Part shown: positions 50,960 to 58,879 of the stretch, in pieces
Position numbering within the stretch: position 1 is the first letter of the stretch
How the letters are laid out: the number at the start of each line of letters is the position of its first letter
From: Microbacterium cremeum
Lineage (GTDB): Bacteria; Actinomycetota; Actinomycetes; Actinomycetales; Microbacteriaceae
Direction of reading: 5' to 3'
Length of the DNA stretch: 64,000 nucleotides
Assembly: GCF_015277855.1 (NCBI RefSeq)
Contig: NZ_CP063812.1
Span: 3,162,001-3,226,000, forward strand
The notes under the pieces: generated by a model
Seen by the model: only the letters and a program-made list of their open reading frames with translations
Databases searched by the model: none
What the model was told of the DNA's origin: nothing
Translations under genes and position numbers: made by a program

Positions 50960-53392
50960 ATGTCCACCACGAAACGCAGGAAGCTGCTCGGGGGAACGGC
51001 GATCACCGCCGCGCTCCTCGGGCTCACGCTCACGACGATCTCGCCCATCGGCAGCGCCGTCGGGTCCGAGCCGATGCCCGACCTCACGCGGTCCGCTGAC
51101 GAAGAGGTCAGCGTCGTCGAGGTCCAGCTGCCGGACCACACCGAGCTCGATCGTCTCGTCGCGACAGGCATCGACCTCGACCACGCCGCCCATCTGAACC
51201 CCGACGGCACCATCACCGCTCACGCGGTCGCGACCCCCTCGCAGGTCGCCGGGCTGAACGCCCGCGGCTTCACGATCGGCGACACGGTGCACGAGGAGGA
51301 CGACACCGTGCAGGTGCTCCAAGAGCGCGAAGCGGGCATCGCCTCCGCCGTCGCCGAGAACGAGGCGTTCCTCGAGGCCGCCGAGGCCGCCACGGTGTCG
51401 GATGTGAAGATCATCCGCGCCGACTACTACACGTCGTTCGGCGTGGGCTACCTGTCCGTCGAGGCGAAGTGGGCCAACGGGCAGACCGCCGGCTCGGCGC
51501 TGACCGTCCAGCGCGACAGCGGGCCGGGCACCGAGATCGGAAGCGGCGGCAGCCAGAACATCTCACGGTTCGTCGACGCCGGCGTATACCTTTACCACCG
51601 CGGCGCCGCGGTCGTGCCGACGCGCCCGGACTACGTCCGGATCACCAGCCCGAGCGGCGACACCGCGACCGCGAAGGTCGTCGACTGGCTCCCGCTCGAA
51701 GGAGAAGGCGCCGGCGGACCGGCCTACCAGACGGACTTCATCACGTCGTACCTCACGCCGACCGAGCTCTACGACCGCATCGAGCTCCTCGCGGCGGAGT
51801 ATCCCGAGCTGTCGGAGATCGTCGAGCTGCCGCACCAGACGAACGGCTACCGCCGGCTCGCCCAGGGTGTCCTGGGCACGGCGAACGCGAGCCGCGTCGG
51901 AGTCGACTCCCGCGCGTGGGGCCACGAAGGCGGCAACGGCATCACCGTCACCGCTGCCGCCCCGGGCGCTACGGACTCGCCGCTGTCGGTGACCGTGTCC
52001 GGAACCGACATCCGGGTGTCGCTCGCGACGAACGCAGCCGGGGCGGTGACCAGCACGGCCGCGGAGGTCGTCGCCGCGATCAACGCCGAACCTGCGGCAT
52101 CCGCGCTCGTCGTCGCCTACACCTATCGGGGCAACCCGGGCGCAGGCGTGGTCGCCGCCGGCAGCATCACGCTGACCGACGGTCTGTCGGCGCCTGCCGG
52201 CGTCTCACGCGACCCGCACACGGTGTACGCACTGCGCATCGGCAAGACTCGCGACGGCTCGAAGCCGGGCGTCCTCGCCTACGCCCAGGAGCACGCCCGC
52301 GAGTGGGTGCCGCCCCTGGTGACGATCGAGGCCGCCGAGCGCCTGCTGCGCAACTACGCCCAGGATGCCGGCAGCAAGAAGCTGGTGAACAACCTCGACA
52401 TCTGGATCGTGCCCTCGGTGAACCCCGATGGCGGTCACTTCTCCTTCTACGACTTCGCCTCGCAGCGACGGAACATGACCAACCACTGTCCGCTGACGGG
52501 CAACGCGGACTACCTCGCTCGCACGTCGTGGGGTGTCGACAACAACCGCAACTACGACATGTTCAGCCTGGCCGACGGGTACAGCGGTGCTTCCGACATC
52601 TGCACCAGCGACGTCTACGCGGGCCCGGGCGAGCTGAGCGAGCCCGAGAGCGCCAACATCGACTGGATCGCGGCGAACAACCCGCACATCAGGTTCTCGA
52701 TGAACCTGCACAGCTCGGGCAACTACTTCATGTGGTCGCCCGGCTCCTACCAGACGCCGGGCCGCATCTCGGCACCCCGCCCGAGTCTTGAGGACGAGGC
52801 GTACTTCTGGGGGGCGTCCTCGCGCATCCTCACCGAGATCAAGCGTTACCGCGGCATGTCGGTGACCCCGGCGCGCACCGGCCCGATCTCGGACGTGCTG
52901 TACTCGGCCGCCGGCAACTCCGGCGACATGCTGTGGTACAAGTACGGCATCTACGCCTGGAACTTCGAGGTCGGAACCCAGTTCCAGCCTCCGTTCCAGA
53001 ACTCCAACCCGAACGGCGCTTCGGCCCATGCCGAGTCGCAGGAGTACGCCAACGGCCTCATCGAGCTGATGCAGGTGGCGTACGACTTCGACAAGGACTC
53101 GCAGCGCCCGGAGAGCACGGTCGTAACGGCGCGGGGCGGCGTGCCCGGGACGGTCGAGGTGACCTTCCACGTCACCGAGCCGGCCTCGGTGTTCTACACG
53201 CTCGACGGCTCGACACCGACGTTCGACTCGACGCTCTACGCGTCCGCGGGCATCCGCGAGGGCGCGGAGGTGCTCACCGTCCCGGCCGGAACCACCATCC
53301 GCTGGTTCTCGGTCGACGCGGCGGGCAACGTCGAGAAGAACTACAAGCCCGACGGCACGGGCAAGAACTACAACAAGAAGACGGTGGGCTGA
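50960..53392 (+). CDS. Secreted zinc carboxypeptidase (M14) with inserted and C-terminal domains
   Basis: An 810-residue secreted enzyme with a signal peptide (about 1-35). The M14 domain begins near residue 270 (SYLTPTELYDRIELLAAEYPELSEIV) and has zinc ligands in QEHAREW (His about 444, Glu about 447) and MNLHSSG (His about 583); the catalytic Glu is in FEVGTQF (about 669). An insertion of about 100 residues (about 313-415, GNGITVTAAAPGATDSPLSV, then STAAEVVAAINAEPAAS) interrupts the domain before the zinc site. A chitobiase-type C-terminal domain follows at about 730-790 (YTLDGSTPTFDSTLYA). It removes C-terminal residues from extracellular peptides. GGGAG is 10 nt before ATG 50960; ATG 50939 is an alternative. 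Confidence 0.9.
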   Translation: MSTTKRRKLLGGTAITAALLGLTLTTISPIGSAVGSEPMPDLTRSADEEVSVVEVQLPDHTELDRLVATGIDLDHAAHLNPDGTITAHAVATPSQVAGLNARGFTIGDTVHEEDDTVQVLQEREAGIASAVAENEAFLEAAEAATVSDVKIIRADYYTSFGVGYLSVEAKWANGQTAGSALTVQRDSGPGTEIGSGGSQNISRFVDAGVYLYHRGAAVVPTRPDYVRITSPSGDTATAKVVDWLPLEGEGAGGPAYQTDFITSYLTPTELYDRIELLAAEYPELSEIVELPHQTNGYRRLAQGVLGTANASRVGVDSRAWGHEGGNGITVTAAAPGATDSPLSVTVSGTDIRVSLATNAAGAVTSTAAEVVAAINAEPAASALVVAYTYRGNPGAGVVAAGSITLTDGLSAPAGVSRDPHTVYALRIGKTRDGSKPGVLAYAQEHAREWVPPLVTIEAAERLLRNYAQDAGSKKLVNNLDIWIVPSVNPDGGHFSFYDFASQRRNMTNHCPLTGNADYLARTSWGVDNNRNYDMFSLADGYSGASDICTSDVYAGPGELSEPESANIDWIAANNPHIRFSMNLHSSGNYFMWSPGSYQTPGRISAPRPSLEDEAYFWGASSRILTEIKRYRGMSVTPARTGPISDVLYSAAGNSGDMLWYKYGIYAWNFEVGTQFQPPFQNSNPNGASAHAESQEYANGLIELMQVAYDFDKDSQRPESTVVTARGGVPGTVEVTFHVTEPASVFYTLDGSTPTFDSTLYASAGIREGAEVLTVPAGTTIRWFSVDAAGNVEKNYKPDGTGKNYNKKTVG

Positions 53393-53398
53393 GATCGA

Positions 53399-53442
53399 AG
53401 CGGTCCGGCCGCGGCGCCCCCCGGTGCCGCGGCCGGACCGCT
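53399..53442. terminator. Bidirectional terminator after the carboxypeptidase
   Basis: A perfect 17-bp stem, AGCGGTCCGGCCGCGGC with its complement, and a 10-nt loop, 7 bp after the stop, between convergent genes. Confidence 0.88.
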
Positions 53443-53453
53443 GGTCTTGTGGG

Positions 53454-53924
53454 CTACGCCACCGCCGACGCGGTGAGGGTGGCCGGCTCGGGGCAGGGCG
53501 CGCACGCGTTGCGCGCTCCCCGCAGCAGCTGCTGCAGCACCCCGATCGTCATGACGTCCTTGCGCGGGCCGATACCCCCGAAGTGCGGGACCCCCAGCAC
53601 CTCGTACAGGACCGGCCGGCGCAGGCCGAAGAACCGCTCGAGGTCGTCGATGCCGAGCCGCGTCGGCAGCGCGCGCGTGAGCTCACGGGCGAGCTCGGGC
53701 GCGGCATCCGTCTGCGCCATCCATGCCCGGCGGCGCAGGTGACGGCGGAACTCGGCCTCCGGCACGAACCAGCGCCGGCCCAGCCGGTAGCCGGGCAGAT
53801 CGCCGCTGCCGAGTCGCCGCAGGAGAGTGGCCGGGGTGAGGCCGGCGAGCCGCGCCGCAGCCCCGACGGTCAGGAAGGGCGACCCGCCGCTTCCGCGACG
53901 CGTGGGGGTGGTGTCGATGCTCAC
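53454..53924 (-). CDS. Helix-turn-helix (excisionase/MerR-like) domain protein
   Basis: About 156 residues. The N-terminal region (LTVGAAARLAGLTPATLLRRLGSGDLPGYRLGRRWFVPEAEFRRHL) is a classical HTH_17/excisionase-type winged helix: T-x-x-x-A-A-x-L-x-G and the later R-x-G-R-R-W-[FRY]-V wing. The C-terminal half (GIDDLERFFGLRRPVLYEVLGVP, then QQLLRGARNACAPCPEP) looks like a second small helical module. It probably binds DNA, but there is no integrase or phage gene nearby. The start is ambiguous: GTG 53924 or TTG 53933, neither with a good ribosome binding site. Confidence 0.72.
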   Translation of the reverse strand: MSIDTTPTRRGSGGSPFLTVGAAARLAGLTPATLLRRLGSGDLPGYRLGRRWFVPEAEFRRHLRRRAWMAQTDAAPELARELTRALPTRLGIDDLERFFGLRRPVLYEVLGVPHFGGIGPRKDVMTIGVLQQLLRGARNACAPCPEPATLTASAVA

Positions 53925-54067
53925 ACCAGTCAAGACGCAGGCACCAGCGTTTCATGACGCGCGGGTGGAGAATTCTTCCCGTGCGGCTCCGACTCCACGC
54001 GGATCGCATGATTCCCCCGTCGAACGCGAGCCATACGATGCCGTCAGACGCGACGACAGGAGACCGG

Positions 54068-54682
54068 ATGCCGCACCCTCGCCCCTCCCGCGCGGTCCCG
54101 CGCCGCCGGGCCCCGCGCATGCTGGCCGCCGCCGCGATCGCGGCGGCGGCGCTGCTCCTCGCCGGCTGCGGCGACGGCACGATCACCCTTCCGACATCCC
54201 TGCCGACGTCGCTGCCCAGCGGGCTGCCGACCTCCCTGCCGAGCGGGCTGCCGACCTCGCTGCCCAGTGGACTTCCGACGTCGCTGCCGAGCGGGCTGCC
54301 GACCGCTCTGCCGAGCGGACTGCCGACCTCGCTGCCAACCGGTCTGCCCACGCGTCCGCCGGCGCCATCCCCCGAGCCCGAGCCGACGACGCCGCAGCCG
54401 GTGCCCACCGAGGCGCCCGACCCCACGACCCCGCCGGAGCCGGATCCCACCCCGACGCCGACGCCGACCGTGGAGCCGACGCCGACCCCGACGGCGAGCG
54501 CGTCGGCCACCCCCTCGCCCACGGCTACGCCCACACCCACGGCTGCGGCGGGCGACACCGACGTCTCGGCGGCCTCGTGGGCGCCGTGGATCATCGGGCT
54601 CGGCGTGCTCGCCGCCGGTGCCGTGACGTTCCTCGTGGTGCGCCGTCCGCGGCGGCCCGGCACGACTCCCCCGCAGGGCTGA
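54068..54682 (+). CDS. Repeat-rich lipoprotein with C-terminal membrane anchor
   Basis: A 204-residue exported protein. The signal peptide ends in a lipobox (LLLAGC, Cys at about 37), so the N-terminus is lipidated. The next 55 residues are octapeptide repeats GLPTSLPS (at least six, 24 bp per unit). A Pro/Thr/Glu linker follows, and then a transmembrane helix (about residues 173-193, PWIIGLGVLAAGAVTFLVV) with a basic RRPRRP tail. The chain would therefore be tied to the outer face at both ends. AGGAG lies 5 nt before ATG 54068. Function is unknown; stalk or spacer proteins of the envelope look like this. Confidence 0.78.
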   Translation: MPHPRPSRAVPRRRAPRMLAAAAIAAAALLLAGCGDGTITLPTSLPTSLPSGLPTSLPSGLPTSLPSGLPTSLPSGLPTALPSGLPTSLPTGLPTRPPAPSPEPEPTTPQPVPTEAPDPTTPPEPDPTPTPTPTVEPTPTPTASASATPSPTATPTPTAAAGDTDVSAASWAPWIIGLGVLAAGAVTFLVVRRPRRPGTTPPQG

Positions 54683-54688
54683 GCGGAT

Positions 54689-56800
54689 TCAGCCTCGCAG
54701 CGCGAGGACGAACGGCAGCACCTCGGTGGCGCCGCCGCGCCGGAGCTCGCGCGCGGCCACGGTGAGCGTCCAGCCGCTGTCGACGCGGTCGTCCACGAGC
54801 AGGACCGGCCCTTCCGGAAGCGTCAGGCCCGCAGCCGAGAACCGCTGCCACACGCCCGCCAGCCGGAACGCGCTGTTGCCTCCGGGACGCCCGGCCGGGC
54901 CGCCGTCGACCAGGTCGAGACTGCCCAGGAACGACAGGCGTCCGATGTCGGCGATGCCTCGTGCGAGCGAGTCCACCAGCAGCGGCCGGGAACGCGAGGG
55001 CATCGCGACGACCGCGACCGGGCGCCGCTCCCAGCCCCAGCCGGCGAGCACGCGCACGCATGCCCCGAGCAGGTCGGCGGGCACCGGTCCGTCGGCGGCG
55101 CCGGCCGCGAAGAGCTCGCGCAGCGGCCCGCCCCAGCCGAGATCGGTCAGTCGCGCGAGCGCCCGGCCCTCGGCGGCCTGTTCGTCGGCGGTGATGCGGC
55201 CCTTGACCGGCACGCCGAGCCGATCGGCGCCGGTCGGCCACTGCCGCCGCGGGTCGATCGGGACCCCGACGCGATCGAGTGCCGTGGTCGCGGCATCCGT
55301 CGCCCCCGCCGCGATCTCGGTCGCGAACCACGTGCCCGCGCAATTGTCGCAGCGCCCGCACGGTGCGGCGGACTCGTCGTCGAGCGCGCGCTGCAGGAAC
55401 TCCATGCGGCAGTCCGCGGTCTCTTCGTACTCGATCATGTGCTGCTGCTCGGCCACCCGGGCGGCGGCGATGCGCCGATAGCGCTCTTCGTCGTAGACCC
55501 ACGGCTCGCCGGTCGCGATCCAGCCGCCCCGCACGCGCTCCACGGCGCCGTCGACGTCGAGCACCTTCAGCAGCAGCTCGAGCGGTGTGCGGCGGATGTC
55601 GACCACGGCCTCGAGCGCGGGTGTCGACAGCGGGGAAGCCGCAGCCGTGAGCGCGGCGAGCACGCGCTCGGCGCGTTCGCGGTCGGGCATCGACGCGGTC
55701 GCGAAGTAGTGCCAGATCTCGCGGTCCTCGACGCCGGGCAGCAGCAGCACGTCGGCCGACTCGGTGGCACGGCCCGCGCGCCCGACCTGCTGGTAGTACG
55801 AGACCGGCGACGAGGGGGCGCCGAGGTGCACGACGAAGCCGAGGTCGGGCTTGTCGAAGCCCATGCCCAACGCGCTCGTGGCCACGAGAGCCTTGACGCG
55901 GTTCTCCTTCAGCAGCGCCTCGGACTCCTCGCGCTCGTCGGTGTCGGTCTGCCCGGTGTAGGCGCGGACGTCGTAGCCCCGCTCCCGCAGCAGGCGCGCG
56001 GTGTCGTTCGCCGCGGCGACGGTGAGCGTGTAGACGATGCCCGAGCCGGGAAGGTCGCCGAGGTGAGAGATGAGCCACGCGAGGCGGCTCGGTGCGTCGG
56101 GCAGCCGCAGCACGCCCAGCCGCAGCGAGGTGCGGGCGAGCGGACCCCTGATCGTGAGGACTCCGGATGCCGCCGCCGACGTGTCGCCGCCGGCCTCGAG
56201 CTGCTCGGCCACATCGGCGACCACTCTGCTGTTCGCGGTCGCGGTGGTGGCGAGCACGGGCACGCCGTCGGGCATGCGTGCGATGAGGTCGCGGAGCCGT
56301 CGGTAGTCGGGGCGGAAGTCGTGACCCCAGTCGCTGATGCAGTGCGCCTCGTCGACGACGAGCAGACCCAGGCGCCGCACGAGCTCGGGAAGCTGCTCGT
56401 CGCGGAACGACGGATTGTTCAGCCGCTCGGGCGAGACGAGCAGCACGTCGACCTCGTCGCGGTCCAGCTGCGCGAGCACGTCGCTCCACTCGTGGGCGTT
56501 CGTCGAGTCGATCTTGACGGCGCGCACGCCCGCACGCGACGCGGCCGCGATCTGGTCGCGCATGAGGGCGAGCAGCGGCGACACGAGCACGGTCGGCCCC
56601 GCCCCGCGACGGCGCAGCAGCAGTGTGGCGACGAAGTACACCGCGGACTTGCCCCAGCCGGTCCGCTGCACGACGAGTGCCCGGCGGCGGCCGTCGACCA
56701 GCGCCTCGATCGCCTCGAACTGCCCGTCGTGGAAGGCGGCGTCGTCACGGCCGACGAGAGCGCGCAGCACGTCGAGGGCTTCGGTGCGGGTCTCGGTCAC
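54689..56800 (-). CDS. RecQ family ATP-dependent DNA helicase with phosphoribosyltransferase-like C-terminus
   Basis: A 703-residue protein. It has helicase motifs Walker A (QRTGWGKSAVYF), DEAH (VVDEAHCISDWGHDFRPDY, the RecQ aromatic loop) and motif VI (QQVGRAGR), followed by the RecQ zinc site (CRMEF and CGRCDNC). No HRDC domain follows; instead the C-terminus (VLLVDDRVDSGWTLTVAARELRRGG, residues about 665-690) has the PRPP-binding signature of type I phosphoribosyltransferases. This fusion is known in actinobacteria. It should unwind DNA 3'-5' in repair. The start is GTG 56800 or the in-frame GTG 56809 just upstream. Confidence 0.9.
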   Translation of the reverse strand: MTETRTEALDVLRALVGRDDAAFHDGQFEAIEALVDGRRRALVVQRTGWGKSAVYFVATLLLRRRGAGPTVLVSPLLALMRDQIAAASRAGVRAVKIDSTNAHEWSDVLAQLDRDEVDVLLVSPERLNNPSFRDEQLPELVRRLGLLVVDEAHCISDWGHDFRPDYRRLRDLIARMPDGVPVLATTATANSRVVADVAEQLEAGGDTSAAASGVLTIRGPLARTSLRLGVLRLPDAPSRLAWLISHLGDLPGSGIVYTLTVAAANDTARLLRERGYDVRAYTGQTDTDEREESEALLKENRVKALVATSALGMGFDKPDLGFVVHLGAPSSPVSYYQQVGRAGRATESADVLLLPGVEDREIWHYFATASMPDRERAERVLAALTAAASPLSTPALEAVVDIRRTPLELLLKVLDVDGAVERVRGGWIATGEPWVYDEERYRRIAAARVAEQQHMIEYEETADCRMEFLQRALDDESAAPCGRCDNCAGTWFATEIAAGATDAATTALDRVGVPIDPRRQWPTGADRLGVPVKGRITADEQAAEGRALARLTDLGWGGPLRELFAAGAADGPVPADLLGACVRVLAGWGWERRPVAVVAMPSRSRPLLVDSLARGIADIGRLSFLGSLDLVDGGPAGRPGGNSAFRLAGVWQRFSAAGLTLPEGPVLLVDDRVDSGWTLTVAARELRRGGATEVLPFVLALRG

Positions 56801-56909
56801 GCCCTCCACCTTGCCCCATCCCCCCGACACCCCGCCCCGCGCGGCGCCCCGCGCCCGGCGCCCCGGTTGCTCCGCGGCGCGGCGCCCCCGTTGCTGCGCG
56901 GCGCCGGTT

Positions 56910-56970
56910 GCTCCGCAGTCACATTCCGCCGCTCCCCGCACCTCTCACGCGCAGAAGCTGACTGCGGAGC
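56910..56970. repeat. Intergenic hairpin, family D copy 2
   Basis: Arms GCTCCGCAGTCA (56910-56921) and its exact complement (56959-56970); loop 37 nt including CACGCGCAGAAGC. Confidence 0.9.
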
Positions 56971-57076
56971 GCCCGCGCCGCGGGCCGGGCGCGGCGGAGT
57001 GCCCGCGCCGCAGGCCCCGCGCCCGGCGCAACGGACGCGCGGCGCCCCGGTTGCTCCACGGCGCGGCGCCCCGGTT

Positions 57077-57137
57077 GCTCCGCAGTCACATTCCGCTGCT
57101 CCCCGCACCTCCCACGCGCAGAAGCTGACTGCGGAGC
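57077..57137. repeat. Intergenic hairpin, family D copy 3
   Basis: Arms GCTCCGCAGTCA (57077-57088) and complement (57126-57137). The loop differs from copy 2 at only a few positions, so copies 2 and 3 (167 bp apart) are a recent tandem duplication. Confidence 0.92.
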
Positions 57138-57140
57138 GCC

Positions 57141-57238
57141 CGCGCCGCAGGACCCGCGCCGCAGGACCCGCGCCGCAGGACCCGCGCCGCAGGACCGGCG
57201 CCGCGGGCCCCGCGCGGCGGGACGGGTCGGCGCCGCGG
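57141..57238. repeat. Tandem array, 14-bp unit, beside hairpin D3
   Basis: CGCGCCGCAGGACC starts at 57141, 57155, 57169 and 57183, then degenerates at 57197, 57211 and 57225. The 14-bp period equals that of the array beside hairpin D1 although the unit sequence differs. Confidence 0.88.
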
Positions 57239-57294
57239 GCCCGGCACCCGTCGGAGCGGGCGTGTTAGCGTGATCGCGGCGGAAGGAGGCGCGC

Positions 57295-57624
57295 GTGCTC
57301 GAGTCGATCGGCCTGATGCTGCGCCTCATCGCGGAGTTCGCGGGCCTCGCCCTGCGCCCGCTGTTCGAGCTGGCGGGCACGGTCGCCGCGCCGGGCTCCG
57401 GCGTGGTGGCGATCGCCGCGGCATCCGCCGCCACCGCCGCGCTGGCCGCCCTCGCACTTCTCGCCGTGGCGATCACCGTGTCGGCGCGGCCGGCGCTCGC
57501 GCTGGCGAGCGCCCCGCACCCGCGCCGGGCGATCGACGATGCGACGCGGCTCACCGAGACCCATCCCGACGCCCCGGGTCATTCTCGTCCGCGCGCACCC
57601 GGGTACGCGGCCTCGGCCGCGTAG
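57295..57624 (+). CDS. Small membrane protein of unknown function, upstream of YidC homologue
   Basis: A 109-residue protein with two hydrophobic segments (residues about 5-30 and 36-63) and a soluble C-terminal tail rich in Pro, Ala and His. I have a weak memory of DUF6412 for small proteins in this position. AAGGAGG lies 6 nt before GTG 57295 and a -10 TAGCGT at 57266-57271. It precedes the YidC-like gene by 98 bp on the same strand and may be its partner. Confidence 0.6.
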   Translation: MLESIGLMLRLIAEFAGLALRPLFELAGTVAAPGSGVVAIAAASAATAALAALALLAVAITVSARPALALASAPHPRRAIDDATRLTETHPDAPGHSRPRAPGYAASAA

Positions 57625-57722
57625 CCCCGCCGCACCCGGCGCCCCGCTCCTGCGAGCGGGTGCCTCCGTGTCCGCGTGCGCTCGTGGCCAGACGCCACGA
57701 CCGCACCGACGAACGGACACCC

Positions 57723-58469
57723 ATGGACCTCTCCGCCTTCCCACCCATCGCCGCGATCCTCGACGCGGCCTACTCCCTCCTCATGGGCCTCACCGCCCTG
57801 CTCAAGCCTGTCGCCGGATCGGCGGCGGCCGCGGCATCCGTCATCGTCCTCACGCTGATCGTGCGGGCCGTGCTGATCCCCGCCGGCATCGCGCAGGCGA
57901 AGGCGGAGCAGACGCGCAGCCGCCTCGCACCGAAGCTCAACGAACTGCGGCAGCGCTACAAGCGCAACCCCGAGCGCCTGCAGCGCGAGACGATGAAGCT
58001 CTACGCCGACGAGAAGACCTCGCCGTTCGCGGGGTGCCTGCCGATGCTCGCGCAGGCACCGGTCGTGGCGATCGTCTACGCGCTGTTCCTGCACGCCTCG
58101 ATCGCCGGGCACGCGAATTCGCTGCTGACCGAGCAGCTGTTCGGCGTCGCGCTCGGCACGAGCCTGGCCGGTGCGGCGGTGTCGGGCACCGTCACCGTTG
58201 CCACGGTCGCCGTGTTCGCGGGCGTGCTCGCCGCCATTGCGGGCGTCGCGGAGGCCACGCGGCGCGCCTTCCGCCCGCCGGTGAACGACTCCGCGGATGC
58301 CTCGCTGCCGGTGGGCGCCGGGTTGGCACGGCTCGCCGGCGCGCTGCAGTTCACCACCGCGATCGTCGCGATGTTCGTGCCGCTGGCGGCCGCGCTCTAC
58401 CTGGCGGTGACGGTCACGTGGACGCTCGGCCAGCGTCTCGCCCTGCGCCGCGTGTACCCGCTCGCGTGA
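57723..58469 (+). CDS. YidC/Oxa1 family membrane insertase homologue
   Basis: A 248-residue protein with five hydrophobic segments. It opens with a Sec-type N-terminal helix pair and has the family features IVLTLIVRAVLIPAGIAQAKAEQ (positive residue in the first core helix, needed for substrate contact), LAPKLNELRQRYKRNPERLQRETMKLY (cytoplasmic coiled hairpin) and SPFAGCLPMLAQAPVVAIVYALF. It is short for bacterial YidC and is a secondary copy, not the essential one next to rnpA. It would insert small membrane proteins, possibly the upstream one. A family D hairpin starts 8 bp after its stop. Confidence 0.88.
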   Translation: MDLSAFPPIAAILDAAYSLLMGLTALLKPVAGSAAAAASVIVLTLIVRAVLIPAGIAQAKAEQTRSRLAPKLNELRQRYKRNPERLQRETMKLYADEKTSPFAGCLPMLAQAPVVAIVYALFLHASIAGHANSLLTEQLFGVALGTSLAGAAVSGTVTVATVAVFAGVLAAIAGVAEATRRAFRPPVNDSADASLPVGAGLARLAGALQFTTAIVAMFVPLAAALYLAVTVTWTLGQRLALRRVYPLA

Positions 58470-58476
58470 GGTCCCG

Positions 58477-58544
58477 GGTGCTCCGCAGTCGCTTTCTGCT
58501 GATCCGCGTGCCGTCCCACGCGCAGAAACTGACTGCGGAGCACC
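58477..58544. repeat. Intergenic hairpin, family D copy 4
   Basis: The longest member: 23-nt arms beginning GGTGCTCCGCAGTC (58477-58499, 58522-58544) with two mismatches; the 22-nt loop forms an inner stem CGCGTG/CACGCG. Position suggests it doubles as the terminator of the YidC-like gene. Confidence 0.92.
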
Positions 58545-58722
58545 GGCGCCGCAGGCGCCTGGACTGGGGGCACCGGCGGCGGAGGCACCCGGGCGGCGGA
58601 GCGCCTGGACTGGGGGGCACCGGCGTCGGAGGCACCCGCGCGGAGGAGCACCGGCGGCGGAGGCACCCGGCGGCGGAGGCACCCGGGGCCGCAGGAACCC
58701 GCGCGGAGGAGCGCCGACGCCG
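58545..58722. repeat. Degenerate array beside hairpin D4
   Basis: Ten or more units of 14-17 bp based on GCACCGGCGGCGGAG, with two copies of GCGCCTGGACTGGGGG interspersed. No gene is supported. Confidence 0.8.
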
Positions 58723-58775
58723 CGGGGCGCGGGGGGACGAGGACCCGAGCTTCTCCTGAGCTTTTGTCAACCCGG

Positions 58776-58804
58776 TTGTGGTGCCCGAGGCGACTGCCTA
58801 GTCT
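58776..58804 (+). promoter_or_regulatory. Promoter of the SipW/TasA-like cluster
   Basis: TTGTGG (58776-58781) and TAGTCT (58799-58804), spacer 17 bp. The small palindrome CAACC-C-GGTTG (58768-58778) overlaps the -35 and may be an operator. The leader to ATG 58880 is about 70 nt. Confidence 0.55.
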
Positions 58805-58879
58805 GGCGGCACATGGCTGGGGAGTTCCATGCCGCTGGGGACCGTTGTGCACCACCGATCTCCAAGGAATGGCAGGCCC

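Larger units (their letters stand above)
56801..57294. other. 494-bp intergenic region filled by hairpins and arrays
   Basis: Contains family D hairpins at 56910 and 57077, GC-rich degenerate repeats around them (GCGGCGCCCCGGTTGCTCC occurs three times with changes before the hairpins) and a 14-bp array at 57141. A -10 element TAGCGT at 57266-57271 serves the next gene. No coding sequence is supported. Confidence 0.75.

Noticed and set aside
53454..53924. Excisionase-like HTH gene as a sign of an integrated element
   Set aside because: No integrase, attachment repeat, tRNA or phage gene is nearby, and base composition matches the neighbours.
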